Assembly (NCBI GenBank): GCA_016748015.1
Contig: JAAOMT010000198.1
Span: 1 to 44,022 of the forward strand
Direction: 5' to 3'
DNA length: 44,022 nucleotides
Source of the DNA: Geosiphon pyriformis
Lineage: Eukaryota > Glomeromycota > Glomeromycetes > Archaeosporales > Geosiphonaceae
Numbering within the stretch: the stretch's first letter is position 1; each line of letters opens with the position of its first letter. The position numbers were made by a program, and so were the translations under genes. Positions 23,751 through 35,299 of the stretch are shown piece after piece. The notes below the pieces were generated by a model. That model made no database searches. It had not been told where the DNA came from and saw nothing but the letters and a program-made list of their open reading frames with translations.

Positions 23751-25200
23751 GTAATAAAGCTGTGATTATTTTTAATAAAAACAATAGCATTTTGCAATAT
23801 TAAGATGAGTTGATAATTTTTTAAAGTAAATATTGAGAAAATATCATTTATATTCTACTTTTATGCCTTCTATGGTGCCAAACTTAATACTTAATTTATT
23901 ACTTGTAGCTAAATGTGTAGTAAAGGCAATTTTAAAGACTAATTTGCAAATAGATAAATATACTTATTTTAACATAGAATAATTTCTATTTTAGATTTTA
24001 AGGTTTTTAAAAACAAAAATATTTAAAAGATTGAAAAATTTGGAAGAACAAAAAACCAATTCAAAAAATTATTTTCAAACAAAAATAATTTTTTGATTAT
24101 TTATTTTGTATTTTTACTTATTTAATATTATTAATTTTAAATAGATATAAATTTAATATTCTCAAGTTTAATATGTCAATAATAATTTTTTTTCATATAA
24201 AAAAATGAAATGAAATAAAAGTATAAACATGGAGTTGAATATATTAACACTAAAAATGAGATATATTTAGTTATTTGCTAAACAAACCATATTTTGATTA
24301 ATGTTATTAAAATCTATCAAAAAAAGTTTTTTGTAATATGAAATATTAATTGAAACATAAGTTCAGTAAATTTTGAATGAAAAATATGAAATTTATTTGT
24401 ATTCACTTTTTATTAATAAAATATTAAATAAATATTAAATAAATGAAATATATGATTAAAAATTGTTTTACAAAAGCAAAAAAAAATTAAATTATGACAT
24501 TAAATAATTATAAATAAATATTTTTGTTTATTATAATTAAAGCATAATATGAATTAAAAGTTAGAAGAATAAATATTTTTACAAATTTTAAATGTGTAGT
24601 TGCATTTATTTATTTTTTAAAGGGTTTTGATATTTTTCTTGTTTTGTATTATAAAACAGAAGTTTTATTTAAACAAATTGGCAGAGTTTTCATCAAGAAT
24701 CAAATCAACTAAAAACTAATTAAATCAAAATTGATTTAATAAAAATGATATAAATTAATTGAAAAAGTATTTTATTAGAAGAATTATTAACTAGAAAAAC
24801 AATTAACTCGACAAATAATTAATTAGAAAATAAAGTGATTAATTAGAAGAGTGAGCAAGTAAAAAATATTACTGATTATGACAATATAAAAAAATCCTGA
24901 CCATTAGTAGCATTATTTTATTTTATCTTGAGTAAAAACTTATGTTTAAATATATGTCAATTGTATCTTATAATCCCTAAAAATAAAATTTTTTGGTGTA
25001 AATTGCTCTGATAATAGCCTTCTTTACTAACAAAATTTTATGATATGAATTTATTTGAATTAATTAGTACATATTATTAATAAACTGTTTGAAGGCTTCT
25101 AGCTTTGTCGTAAATTTTATTAGGCGTGAGATAAATTTCATTGTGTTCTAGCAGAAAGTAGTAAAAATCGGCAGAAGATTGAAATGTGACCACGAGGGAT
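23751..25200. other. AT-rich gene-free region
   Basis: No gene, RNA or identifiable element recognised. Confidence 0.5.
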
Positions 25201-25204
25201 CTCA

Positions 25205-25261
25205 ATGAAAATTCTATTTTTCCTCGCATTCGCTATAATGAACGCTAGCTTTTCTCAATAA
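25205..25261 (+). CDS. Orphan signal-peptide microORF, 18 codons
   Basis: ATG at 25205 opens a frame for MKILFFLAFAIMNASFSQ and then stops at TAA. This is a complete textbook signal peptide (one Lys, a hydrophobic core, small residues, Gln as in secreted fungal proteins) with no mature protein behind it. A donor-like AG|GTTAGA follows a few bases after the stop. It could be the first exon of a secreted-protein gene broken by the stop, a leftover after exon loss, or chance. It lies 430 bp upstream of the intact small secreted protein gene on the same strand. Confidence 0.3.
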   Translation: MKILFFLAFAIMNASFSQ

Positions 25262-25506
25262 AAAGGTTAGAAATAAAAGAAAAAAACTGAAGAGAATTAG
25301 AGCAGCGAGAAAAATAAGGCTGTATAAACTAAAAATTAATTAATAAATATCGTTTTTATCCCGTATTTGTATATCCAAATTTAGTTATTTTCATTCAATC
25401 ATTGAAAATAACCTTTGAATATTTCATTCCTTCTTTCAAATTAACTTAACCATTAGCAATAGCTTTAAAGTTTTTGTGCACTAAAAACAAATTTGAGGAA
25501 AGTTCT

Positions 25507-25515
25507 TATAAAAAG
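25507..25515 (+). promoter_or_regulatory. TATA box of the small secreted protein gene
   Basis: TATAAAAAG lies 131 bases upstream of the ATG at 25638 and is followed by a CTCTCGCTCGCTC pyrimidine tract, a common fungal start-site context. Confidence 0.45.
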
Positions 25516-25637
25516 AAGGTCTCTCGCTCGCTCAATTACAAATTAACAACTTTTAATTATCAAAGTAAAAAAATACTATTGGCTTAGTCTAACTTTCTCC
25601 ACAAAAGATAAAAAGGCATTTTGAAAAAACCTTTAAT

Positions 25638-25850
25638 ATGACACCCCAATCAACTTTCAAAAAATTATTTTTAGTCTTTTTAGTTTTTGCTTTCATTGCT
25701 ATTAATACATTTGCTGTGACTGCTCAAGACAATAACGGTCCCATCAAATCCTTCGAACAGCCTACCACAGCTAGTGAATCACAAGACAATCTTCCTCCTC
25801 GATGCCCTCGAGAGGAGTGTTTCACAACTACCAAGAGCAAAGACATGTAA
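25638..25850 (+). CDS. Small secreted protein, 70 residues (effector-like)
   Basis: Single open frame. Residues 1 to about 30 are a strong signal peptide (basic KK, then the core LFLVFLVFAFIAINTFAV, cleavage probably after AVTAQ or nearby). The predicted mature peptide is only about 40 residues, polar and Pro/Ser/Thr-rich, with two cysteines in PPRCPREECF. I recognise no family. Size, secretion and Cys content fit a fungal secreted signalling or effector-like peptide, but no function is shown. The final ATG-TAA overlaps a consensus donor, AT|GTAAGA. If spliced to the TTTCAG near 26032, a different C-terminus of about 14 residues would result. The 3' flank is duplicated at the left edge of the window (96-569). 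Confidence 0.7.
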   Translation: MTPQSTFKKLFLVFLVFAFIAINTFAVTAQDNNGPIKSFEQPTTASESQDNLPPRCPREECFTTTKSKDM

Positions 25851-26106
25851 GATTGTACAAATAACCTTGAATCTTGTACCCCGGTATATAGAGGTTTTCA
25901 ATTATAAAAAGCCCTACCAAATTCTATATTTAATAGTGGATTGCTGATTTTTGCCCAGTTTTGTAAGTTTTTTTTATTTATATTTACTTGCTTAAAAAAA
26001 GCTTTGATTGGGAAATATCAAAATTTCAGAGCCTTTGAAAAAATTATAAATTCAAGTTTAAAAATAAGAAAATGAATTTTTAAATTTTTAAGTTCAACCG
26101 AATAGC
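25851..26106 (+). repeat. 3' flank of secreted protein gene, duplicated at 308-569
   Basis: Colinear match to the left-edge copy about 25.5 kb away, both in the same orientation. No coding frame is conserved through it. It may be 3' UTR, an intron, or simply part of the duplicated segment. Confidence 0.65.
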
Positions 26107-26850
26107 ACTGTAAAAAGTAATTTATGGTTGGTATCGAGTTTTTACTTACTCTTACCTATTCGAGACCAATTACTTACGATAAAGTTATTCATATTCTTTT
26201 AAAATTTTCTAATGTTAATGTTCTGGGAAATAATAGTAACTTTATTTATATATTTTTTATAATTGGGATACTAATGACTTGTGAAAACTTTAAAAAAAAT
26301 TTTGGTGAGAAAACTCTCGTTTTCTAGTCTTAAATTTTATAAAGTCAGTATGATTCCCAAAAAAGATTATCTTTATAGAATTTCGATTTTGAAAATATAT
26401 ATTTTTATCTTCACTAAAAATTGATTTCATTTTCTTCAAATAAAATTTAATTCCGTAAGTTTCATTTTATAATTAAACAAAACTTGTTTATAATTTGAAG
26501 AAACCTGAATTTCATTTTTGTTATCTTTTAGTTTTTAAGATCCAAAAAAAAAAAAAATATCGTGAGAATATATCAATTAGATAAGATACAAATAAATTGT
26601 AATTGATTAGTACGAAAAAAATCTCGTAAAAAAGTTATCAATTACCATATTTGTATTTTCAAAAACAACAAACATTATGTAATATATTATAAGATCGTGA
26701 GAAATGGGGGAAGGGCATGAAAATTTAGAAGTAAAATTTTTCTGAGGGTCAATATCTACACAAAAAAATTAATAATACGTCAAAAATTTTTTTTTGAATA
26801 AAAAAAATCTCATCAAAAAAATCTCGTTTTTAGGTATCAATAAAAGAATC
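26107..26850. other. Intergenic, nothing recognised
   Basis: A 67-codon frame at 26124-26327 starts right where homology to the left-edge copy ends and has no family resemblance, so it is not called. Confidence 0.4.
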
Positions 26851-26859
26851 AAAAAAAAT

Positions 26860-26867
26860 TATAAATA
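26860..26867 (+). promoter_or_regulatory. Possible TATA box of lipase-like gene A
   Basis: TATAAATA lies 61 bases upstream of the ATG at 26921. In DNA this AT-rich a chance match is likely. Confidence 0.3.
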
Positions 26868-26920
26868 AAACGTATCTTTGCAAGATAATTTCTTGATAAA
26901 GCTTTTGTAAACTTTTAAAT

Positions 26921-28293
26921 ATGATTCATTTTCTTCCTCGACTAGGCGAGAAACACTGTGCAAAATTTACAATAGAAAAAAATAATAAACGTTATTTTAA
27001 ATTTTTTTTATTCACAATTATAATACTACTTTCTTGGATTCAAGTTTTAAATTTTAGCTTAACAGAAAACGACATTGAAACGCAAAATAAGATTTTAATT
27101 AATCAAAAAATAAATTTTAACACCCGACAGTATGTAAATCTTAAATTTAATTCAACATTCTTTGGATTTTTTAAAAACAAAAGAAAAAATTTGGATAATA
27201 GATTAGCAACCGTTACTCTAATTCCAAAAAAAATTCTCATACAAGATGAAAATATTCTTCTAATGCTCGCCGAAAAGGCATTTTATTCAAAAAAAGCAAG
27301 CTGTATTTCAAATTTAAAATATGCAATCACTAATGGGGTTTATGGTAATTATGTGAGAAGAGTTATTCTAAATTTTTAATTAAATTATATTCATTTTTCA
27401 TTTTCAACATTTTATATATAAATAGTTGGAATTCATTTGAAGCCAATTCAAAACCAAAATACAAGGGCATATGAAATCGTTACATATTTCAAAACAGATG
27501 GAATCTCATCAAGGTTATGGAAAGATCGAGAAATTTCTATGATTCCTTTTTCTAATATTAAATATGCAAAGGTGAATCAAAATATGTATGCGCGATGGAC
27601 TAGGGGAAATAAAAATTTTCAGGAATTATTTATTCCGGTATATCAGAAAAGTTGTAGACTTGAAAGAGATTGTGAGGCCACGTTTACCGGATTTGGGGTT
27701 GGAGGGGGTAAGTGAATTCCGAGAATACAGATATAAGATTTTCCATTTTCATTTTTTCATTTGAAAAATAATTATTGATAATTTTTTTATTAATTTCAGT
27801 ATTTGCAGTTTTCGCAGCCCTAGAGTTTAAAATAAGATTTAATAAAAATCCTGTTGTCGTTACATTTGGTCAGCCTCGAATCGGTGATCATTCTTTTGAA
27901 TCATTTGTTCACACAAGAATAAAAGTATATCGTGTTACATATGGGAATGATATTATCCCAGCGTTTCCAAAAGATAAACGATTAGTGTCATTGAGAGATG
28001 AATACTGGATTCCAGAGCAAGATCAATGTGACTGTTGGGATGGTTTGATTGACGACAAAATATTTTATCCCAGAGTATATTTTTGTCCAAATTCGGTAAC
28101 ATTTCAAAATTTAAATGTATTGCTTTTCATCAACCGATCTTAAATTATTATCCTAATAAATATTCAATAGGATTGCAATTCCCAATACCATGAAAAATTC
28201 ATCAAAGCAAAGGTTGACAATATTATTCCAGATTTTAGTACAGAGATGAACCATTTCGGGCCTTATTTTGGTAATATAATGGGAAAGTGTTAA
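26921..28293 (+). CDS. Class-3 lipase-like protein A, nucleophile Ser replaced by Gly
   Basis: Exons 26921-27344, 27426-27707, 27800-28095 and 28171-28293; introns of 81, 92 and 75 bp plus the same phases (1, 1, 0) as gene B. The product is 374 residues. A hydrophobic segment at about 26-43 is a signal anchor. The C-terminal half is a fungal lipase (class 3) alpha/beta hydrolase: FTGFGVGG across the nucleophile elbow, VVVTFGQPRIG, RVTYGNDIIPAFP, EYWIPEQ, and MNHFGPYFGNIMGKC. Known lipases have GHSLGG at the elbow. Here Gly232 stands where the catalytic Ser should be and His is Phe, while the Asp (286) and His (362) positions are kept. The usual FRGT oxyanion segment is also absent (EIVTYFKT). 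It is therefore probably not a lipase by chemistry; binding or regulation is an inference. Confidence 0.85.
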
Positions 28294-28895
28294 TGCATTC
28301 CTTGCAAATTTCAGGGTGCAATGACAAAGTTAATGAGATTAAATTTTTTGCTTTGAATATTACATGAAAAAATTATTTCCAATAATTAGAATTACCTTTT
28401 AATGAAGTTTCATAAATTTAATCAAATTCTAATGTTCAATAATAATAATTTTAGAATAACTCATAAAGTTTGCCTCGAAAACAATTATACTTTTTTAACT
28501 TCAGATAAGACACAATAAAGGATTTCACGATTTATAGAGTAAAGAAACTAGAGTTTCATTATCTAAAAAAAATTTAGGCGAAATGAAATCTCCAAAATAG
28601 TTTCATGTGAATCTAATAAATTAAGAATAAATTTATTTTGAAAAGTACCTTAGAAAAAATAACTTTTTAAATATTATGTGAAACATTCTTTACTTATCAA
28701 ATTTTTAAGTATTTATTTTCATAAAAAATTCCGAAAATCCCTCCAAAATTTTTAAAGTGATTAAAAACAAAAAATAAATAAATCAAAGCAAAAAGATCCT
28801 GCTTTCTAAATATTTTTAAATATTAAATGATACTTTTTAAAGAAATTTTTTTCCGCCTCAAAATTTTAATTTTTTTTTTTTAACCAAAATTTCTA
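28294..28895. other. Spacer between lipase-like genes
   Basis: About 600 bp of non-coding AT-rich DNA; no clear TATA box in front of gene B. Confidence 0.5.
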
Positions 28896-30280
28896 ATGTT
28901 AACTTGGGGTTTCATACTGATAACGTTAGTGATATTTTACGTCAAAGATTTATGGATTAATAATGGAATAAATAGTCATGATAAAGTTGTAATCTGGGAT
29001 AAATATCTTAAGAAAGCCTTCCATTACCAAGCGAATTTCACACGAAATTTTAAATTTAATGAATTCAACAAAACTCTTTATACCTTATACAGTAGTAAAA
29101 AAATTTCGTTAAAAAAAAAGGTCCTTAATACAAGAACAAATATTAAAGGCGATAATGATTCTCAACAATTGAAAAAAGTTTTACTCTCACATGAAATAAA
29201 TTTTGAAGAGTTAAATTTATTATCAGAACATGCTTATTACGCACGTGAAGCAGCATGTCTCGAAGATATTAACAACCGAATGTTGCTGAACCTTTACGGT
29301 TAGTTAAATCTCATTTCACTAAATCTTAATAGAATTTAATCAGATAATAAACCTTTTTCAAACTTTCAGTTGGGATTTTAAAAAAAATAAGACCATATAA
29401 CGCTACTCTTCCACCTGAGTTAGTGGTATTTTTTAAATCTCTGGAACTGAGTCAAACCGAACTTCTTTCACCAACTCGAAAATCTGTAAAGTTTCCAACG
29501 AGTAATGATGGGCTAGTAGATATGCAATTTTATAATTCATGGCCTAAAGCACGACAAATTTTCTGGCAAATTTTCTTGCCGTATCATAGCGATAAACTTT
29601 ACAGCAGATCAACGAAATCTCATGTCTCATTCACAGGATTTGGGCATGGTGGAGGTAAATCTTTGTAATAAAATTAATATTTTAATTGTATCATGATAAA
29701 GTAAGTTCAATTCTTTAAATTTTAGTCCTTGCGATATTCGCTGGCCTCGCATTTGGAAAAAAATTTCGTAAAGTTCCAACAGTGGTGACATTTGGTCAAC
29801 CAAAAATTGGCAACCAAAATTTTATTGACTACGTGCAATCAAGAATTATACTTTATCGCGTCACGTATGCAGATGATTTAATACCTTCTTTACCAAATAC
29901 TCCCGGTTTTCCGTATATGAATACAGAATATTGGATTCCAGAACAAGAACAAGAAGAATGTCAATGCATGATTACAGATTCAGGATACAATGAAATGTTC
30001 CCAGAGGTTTATCGATGCCATCACCAGGATTCACTCGTAGAGAACTTGGTAAATCAATAAATTTTAACAGTGTACAAAGAATAATGTCAATATAAAAGCG
30101 CAAGTTTTTGAAAAATTTATGATTTCAATTTTTTAGGATTGCAATGGGCAATATTTTTTGAAGAATGATAACCAAATGAATATTATGCCGACACAGATAG
30201 ACCATCATTTTGGTCCCTATTTTGGTTATATTATGGGAAAGTGCCCTTATTATAAAAAAAATACGGAAAAAGGTTTGTAA
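28896..30280 (+). CDS. Class-3 lipase-like protein B, nucleophile Ser replaced by Gly
   Basis: Exons 28896-29298, 29370-29654, 29726-30048 and 30137-30280; introns of 71, 71 and 88 bp. The product is 384 residues with the same exon plan as gene A, so they are tandem duplicates. Residues 3-17 are hydrophobic (WGFILITLVIFYVKD), giving a signal peptide or short anchor. Matching landmarks are HAYYAREAACLED, FTGFGHGG, TVVTFGQPKIGN, RVTYADDLIPSLP, EYWIPEQEQ, and DHHFGPYFGYIMGKC. As in A, the elbow Ser is Gly (226) and its preceding His is Phe, while Asp280 and His361 remain. Paired cysteines in the C-terminal region (CQC, then RCHH, DCNG, MGKC) follow the disulphide-rich lipase tail. Because both duplicates have diverged widely yet share the change, it probably predates the duplication. 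Confidence 0.85.
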
Positions 30281-32100
30281 TTAATTCAAGTTAGTGATCC
30301 AATCGTAGATTTTAAATGGAATAATTCTCGTTATTTTAAATTAATTTTTAACCAAAAAGATATAATTATGAATCTTTTTACCATCTTTTAAAGTTTTCAA
30401 AAGAAGTTCTTTTAAAAAAGAAGTGCCTTAAATAAAACTCAAATTCTTATTAATATAATAAATTTAATTAGTTTAAAGATTTCTGTAAATATATCGAAAA
30501 CGATATATAGATGCATACTCATATATCTGGTAATAAAATACAATCTCAACTTGAAAGGGCTGGGGAATGTGATTGATTGAACCTGTATTTTATGATGAAT
30601 TCTGGATATTATAATTAATTTTTCAAGTCTGTTTTCTTTTAAAATTTAAATAAAACAATACAGTTTAAATTTTGTAAAAAATATTAAACTATCTTCAATA
30701 TTTTTAAAATAGTTGTGATTTTATTAAATTTTTTTATAATTTTAATACTTTTATTACAGGAAATATGAATAAGAATAATAATAATTATTATTATATGTCA
30801 AAATAATACATTTTATGATTACTAATTTCTTGATTACTCAAAAATTTTTATTAATCTACATAAATACATTTGTGTACTCCTGTCATAACATACCATCAAT
30901 AATTAACAAGTTTTTTTCTGTGTATAAATGGATAAAATATCTTTCCTTTTTCATAATCTTAGTTTTTATTTCTTTTTTTTTGATTTGGAATCACTTAAAT
31001 CCATTTTGCTCTTTCCATTTCTACATAACTAATCTAAAATAAATAAGTAAATAAAATCATTATGAATACTAAATTGATATAACAATTGTCCTCCATATAA
31101 AATCAAATAATATATATCCATAGTAATGAGTGGTTTATACAACAGGCAGCAAGTAACTTCTGATGTTCTATGAAAGTCCTACATCTAATTAGTTATAACT
31201 GACATAAGAATAACCAACAATAAAATATGAGACACATTAAAATTTTTATTATTTCCAAGCCATTTTTTCAATGCTCTTTCACAGAATTATTCTTAATAAT
31301 ATTGTCAAGGCTCCACTTTATATGGTCAAAGATATTAATATAGACTCTTTTGATAAACACCATTCCCAAAACTCATCAAGCGTCCATAAGGCTGGTGGAG
31401 TTAAACTTGGTTAATTTTGGTCAAACAACATATCAATTTATTATAAATTCAATTATTAAATTGTTAATTCAATCAATAATATATATATTATCAATATTAA
31501 AAGAAATTGCAATTTTTTTTGGGTGAATTGGATTTAATTTTTTATTATATTTAGAAAATAATCAAATTTATTCAAAAATTATTTTTAAATTGTAAAAAAA
31601 TCTGTTAAAAGGTATAATAAATGATAAACGGATTAAACAGATTATAATTGATTACATTATTAATTAATAAACTATCTGTGTATTAATAATTGATATATAT
31701 ATTTTCTGATCTTTTATCACGCAAGTTTTTTCGATGGACGATGAAAAAAAAAAATTTATTTAATTTAATTGCAAAATAATAGTATAGATGGGCAGATTCG
31801 AATGATCAAAATAAATCGATTGGTTCATTCATTCTAGAAACAATTTTGAATTTACCATATTCCGGATAATCTTTCAATCATCACCATTATTAAAGAGCCA
31901 TTTGACAGAGTACGAAAATTAAAAAGATGAATCTATAGCTAAAGAACTTCTCTAGAAGCTCTCAGCTTCTTCTGCTGATATCATATATTATTTAAAAATC
32001 CAATTTTTTCATGGATATTTAGGATAGAAGTAAATGCTACATGTGAATCTTCATCTATGGGCTCTGAATTATGAGCTTTTTAAATGTCATTACCACAATG
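30281..32100. other. Intergenic, nothing recognised
   Basis: AT-rich DNA. A 75-codon hydrophobic frame at 30815-31042 consists of low-complexity AT codons and is not supported. Confidence 0.45.
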
Positions 32101-32101
32101 A

Positions 32102-32474
32102 ACAAACTCGAATAATCCCGACTGGCTCAAAATAAAAACTAAAATTGATGCGACAAATGTTAGATATATACATAAATTTGTAAAATATGCTCAAGAAGCT
32201 TCGTGTTTGAGCGGTGAAGAGTTTCGACTTACTGATGATGTGTATGATTCGTTGAAAAATAACATGTAATTCTTGAAGACCCTTTACGTCAATGTTTCAT
32301 TATTATTTTTTGATCTACTTTCTTTATTCCCAAATAGCAAAAAGCTCAAATTAGCCGGATAAATTTAAAATGTGATCGTTGGTTATTACAAATAAGAGGA
32401 AAAGATTTGACAGCAAAAGAACTAAGGGATAAAGGAAAACCAATGTCACCATATTTCAATGTCACAGAGGCCAA
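32102..32474 (+). pseudogene. Lipase-like relic C (two exons only)
   Basis: Two coding blocks separated by a 72 bp intron-like gap (32266-32337, GTAATT...AAATAG). The first contains FVKYAQEASCLSGEEF, matching AFYSKKASCISN in A and HAYYAREAACLED in B. The second contains LRDKGKPMSPYFNVTEAK, matching the A segment WKDREISMIPFSNIKYAK. Joining the blocks at the visible borders puts them out of frame by one, and the upstream part begins after a stop. The catalytic half is entirely missing. It is the stump of a third tandem copy. Confidence 0.6.
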
Positions 32475-33755
32475 GTAATTTTTTAGAAATTTTGAGTCTA
32501 TTGCTTTAATCAACTGCTATGATGATTCACTTTTTCGAAATAGTTGCTAAAATGATTTTATTCTTAAGGTCAACTAACAATTTTTGAAAGCTCAAGAGGA
32601 GCTCAAAAAAAAGTTTTTACTTCTAAAAGAATTCAAAAAAGCTAGACGTTCTAAATTTAGAAATTTCAAAGTCCCAGTTCCTTTTATTTTTACTTTTCGA
32701 GATTTTTCTCCTTTATAAAAAAAGGTCGTATCAATCGTTAACTTTAATTATTTCTATAATTAGTAAGTTTTGACAAGGTTTCAAAAAATTTTAAAATATC
32801 GAAAGGCAATATCGTAACGCTCATGTCTTTAATGTTCAGTAATTTCTATCAAACTTTAGTTTCTAATAACTTGAGCACAATTTCTGTTTTGAAATTAAAT
32901 GTACGAAAGAAAAAATTGAATCTGTATTGGAAATTAGAAAAATTAAAATTAAGACTTTGGAACATTTCAAAGCCTTATCTTTAAAATTCCTTGGTAAATT
33001 GAGCTTTTTGCATCTAGATTTTAAATCTTTGTTATACTTTGGAACTTGAATGTAATTAGATTTTAAAACTTTTTAAAACTTTGTATTTTTTAAAAATATA
33101 TGAAAAAATTAATATGTAAGTTAATTTCAAATTTTGCATAAAATATTTACATATATTTTTAAGGGTTACCAATGCTCATACTTACCAATAAAATGATGAG
33201 TAGCTTAAAAAGTAAACCAGTATTTTATAGCAATAATAAAAATAAATCTAAAGATCTGTTGTTGTAAATGCATTTTTTTTTGAATTAGTTTTGTATTATC
33301 ACCAAAATTTTTCAATATAAAATGATTGTTACCACAAATTTTATTCGAATATTTCTGAATCCCTGCCTCGGATTAAAGGAAGTCACAAAATATTCACATA
33401 AATTGGTTCAATATATTTGTTTTAATAGTTTGTTTGTAATTATTTGTAAAAAAATAAAAATAAAAGATTCCGTCTTATATGTTGTTCTTCAACTTTTTAA
33501 TATTATATTTGACAGTTGATAATGGGTAACTTTTGTTTATTTATGAAGTTCCTTACAAATTGTGTATGATATGATATTATTTTCAGAAATTTAAAGACAT
33601 TAAAAGTAGAATTTGATTATTAGAATTTTAAATTGCTTTATTTAAGTGAATCATAATATCTTGGAATAAACAAAAAATTTTAAATTGATAAAGAAATTTT
33701 GGTTCAAGTAAAAGAATATAAATTTATTGGTTGACTTAGATTACATTCCTAAAAT
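32475..33755. other. Intergenic, nothing recognised
   Basis: AT-rich DNA downstream of the lipase stump; no coding frame with family resemblance. Confidence 0.45.
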
Positions 33756-33759
33756 AGAT

Positions 33760-34480
33760 AGTACAACTTTTTAAGTTTTCTGTTGCAAAATATTTCGTAC
33801 CCGGATAAGTGTATACTGACTTCATTCTCATCAAAATATATTCTAACCATTCACCTTGGTCTATTTTTTCCTTTGAAAGCTTAGAGTGATTAAAACCTCA
33901 ATATTTCTTTTGATCATCAGGACAATCCATATTTCAGTACCAAAATGTTTCCGCCCGTTGAAGCCAATGAAAAATGTGAAATATGATCGTTTCCATATGT
34001 AGTCGATTACTTTATTCAGACTTACACTAAATTCGTTATTTCTAACTCTCGAACCAAAATTTCCCTTTTGTGATTAGAAATATTTAGGTAACAAACCTTC
34101 ATCATGACCATGCCCAACAAACAAAATTTTCAGTTTAAAGGATCATTAAAGTGCTCCCAAATAGCTATTTTTAACTCAGGGAATAATATTTCCACTTCTT
34201 TTAATAATAGTGAATCAACAAGTCTGGTAATCTTGGGTAAATAGAGTGACTTTTAAAATTTTAGCTGCACTAATGCTGATTTTTCGAACTCCTATTCTTT
34301 GCTTTATTAATTTCTTTTATGGAAAAGAGGAATTCTTGATGTTATTTTGGTGAAAGAAAATAATAATAATAATATACCATTCATGAATATTGAGGTTATT
34401 TACTAAAATTTTTTGGTTGCCTTGGATCCAAAAATAAAACATCAATGGTATGAAAGTTGCCATTATACTTTTAAATTCCA
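33760..34480 (-). pseudogene. Phosphatase-like gene relic, copy 2 (inverted)
   Basis: Minus-strand frames show, in order: NGNFHTIDVLFLDPRQPK (near 34450), LLKEVEILFPELK (near 34200), and then KILFVGHGHDEG immediately before the donor AG|GTTTGTTACCTAA (near 34100). After these come VRNNEFSVSL (near 34020), HFGTEIWI (near 33930), and KIDQGEWLEYILMRMKSV (near 33840). Stops and shifts separate the blocks. The exon end, donor and following segment match copy 1 at 9529-9999 in opposite orientation, about 24 kb away. The HD motif and the later E-I-W block suggest the C-terminal half of a branch-2 histidine acid phosphatase. The N-terminal RHG motif is not seen in either copy, so the family is unproven. 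Confidence 0.5.
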
Positions 34481-34499
34481 TCTGATGCTCAGTATTATT

Positions 34500-34763
34500 A
34501 TGATATCAAGATTTTTATGGATGATAATTCCACAAATTCTTAACAAGTTGCAAATGATACTTCACCTGTGATTCCAAATTTCAAGGAAACTATGATCTTG
34601 ATAAAAGAGGATGGGTCATTATTATAGATGTAAAAGATTTGCGTTATCTATATCTAAGATTATCAGTGTCAATCTATGCAATAGAATTTTTAGCCGTTTT
34701 TGGAAAAGGTTGTATAAAATATTTCAAAAAATTCATTTTTTTAAATTTTTACATACTCGAATA
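34500..34763 (+). pseudogene. Possible kelch-protein relic
   Basis: Short plus-strand pieces read like a kelch blade: SPVIPNFKETMILIKEDGSLL resembles the usual inner-strand pattern ending in a glycine pair. A neighbouring frame continues for about 65 codons through VKDLRYLYLRLSVSIYAIEF. Stops occur inside the pieces. The location, just upstream of a stalk plus membrane segment of the type kelch proteins carry, suggests the broken propeller part of that gene. Resemblance is weak. Confidence 0.25.
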
Positions 34764-35299
34764 AAATTCTTTGAACGATAAATAGTAATTATATCGGATG
34801 TCTCATAATTCCATGTAGAATATTTCAGTTTATAGAGAGTCATTAAAAATTTGATTCTAAATTAGAATGGCATTATTTCTTAATTTTGTTAAAGAGAAAA
34901 TAAGTTACAAGCTTTTGAATTTCTTGAGGTCAATTGTATATTTGTTGCTTATTAATAAAATCTCACAATAATGTAAATATCTAGTCAATTTCAAATTTTA
35001 AAAAGTAAAAAGATCGAATTAATGTAGTCACTTTAAATTTTTGTTGAACCAAAATATAACATTTCAGATAATAATATAAATAAAATAAATGGAAAAAAGA
35101 TATTCCATTTAAAAACAGAAGAAACATTTTCCGATTAACTTGTTTAAAATTGGGGAATAGAGAACGAAGAGGTATATTTTAAAATTGGTTTAAATTTAAC
35201 TAATAAGAAATTGGAGCCAAGATATTCTACAATAAAAAATTTTCATATATCATTATTTCGAACTTCTCGCTAAAAAACTCGAATATTTTGCTATCAGAA

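Noticed and set aside
26124-26327. 67-codon frame downstream of the small secreted protein gene
   Set aside because: AT-driven hydrophobic composition, no promoter distinct from the upstream gene, no recognised family.
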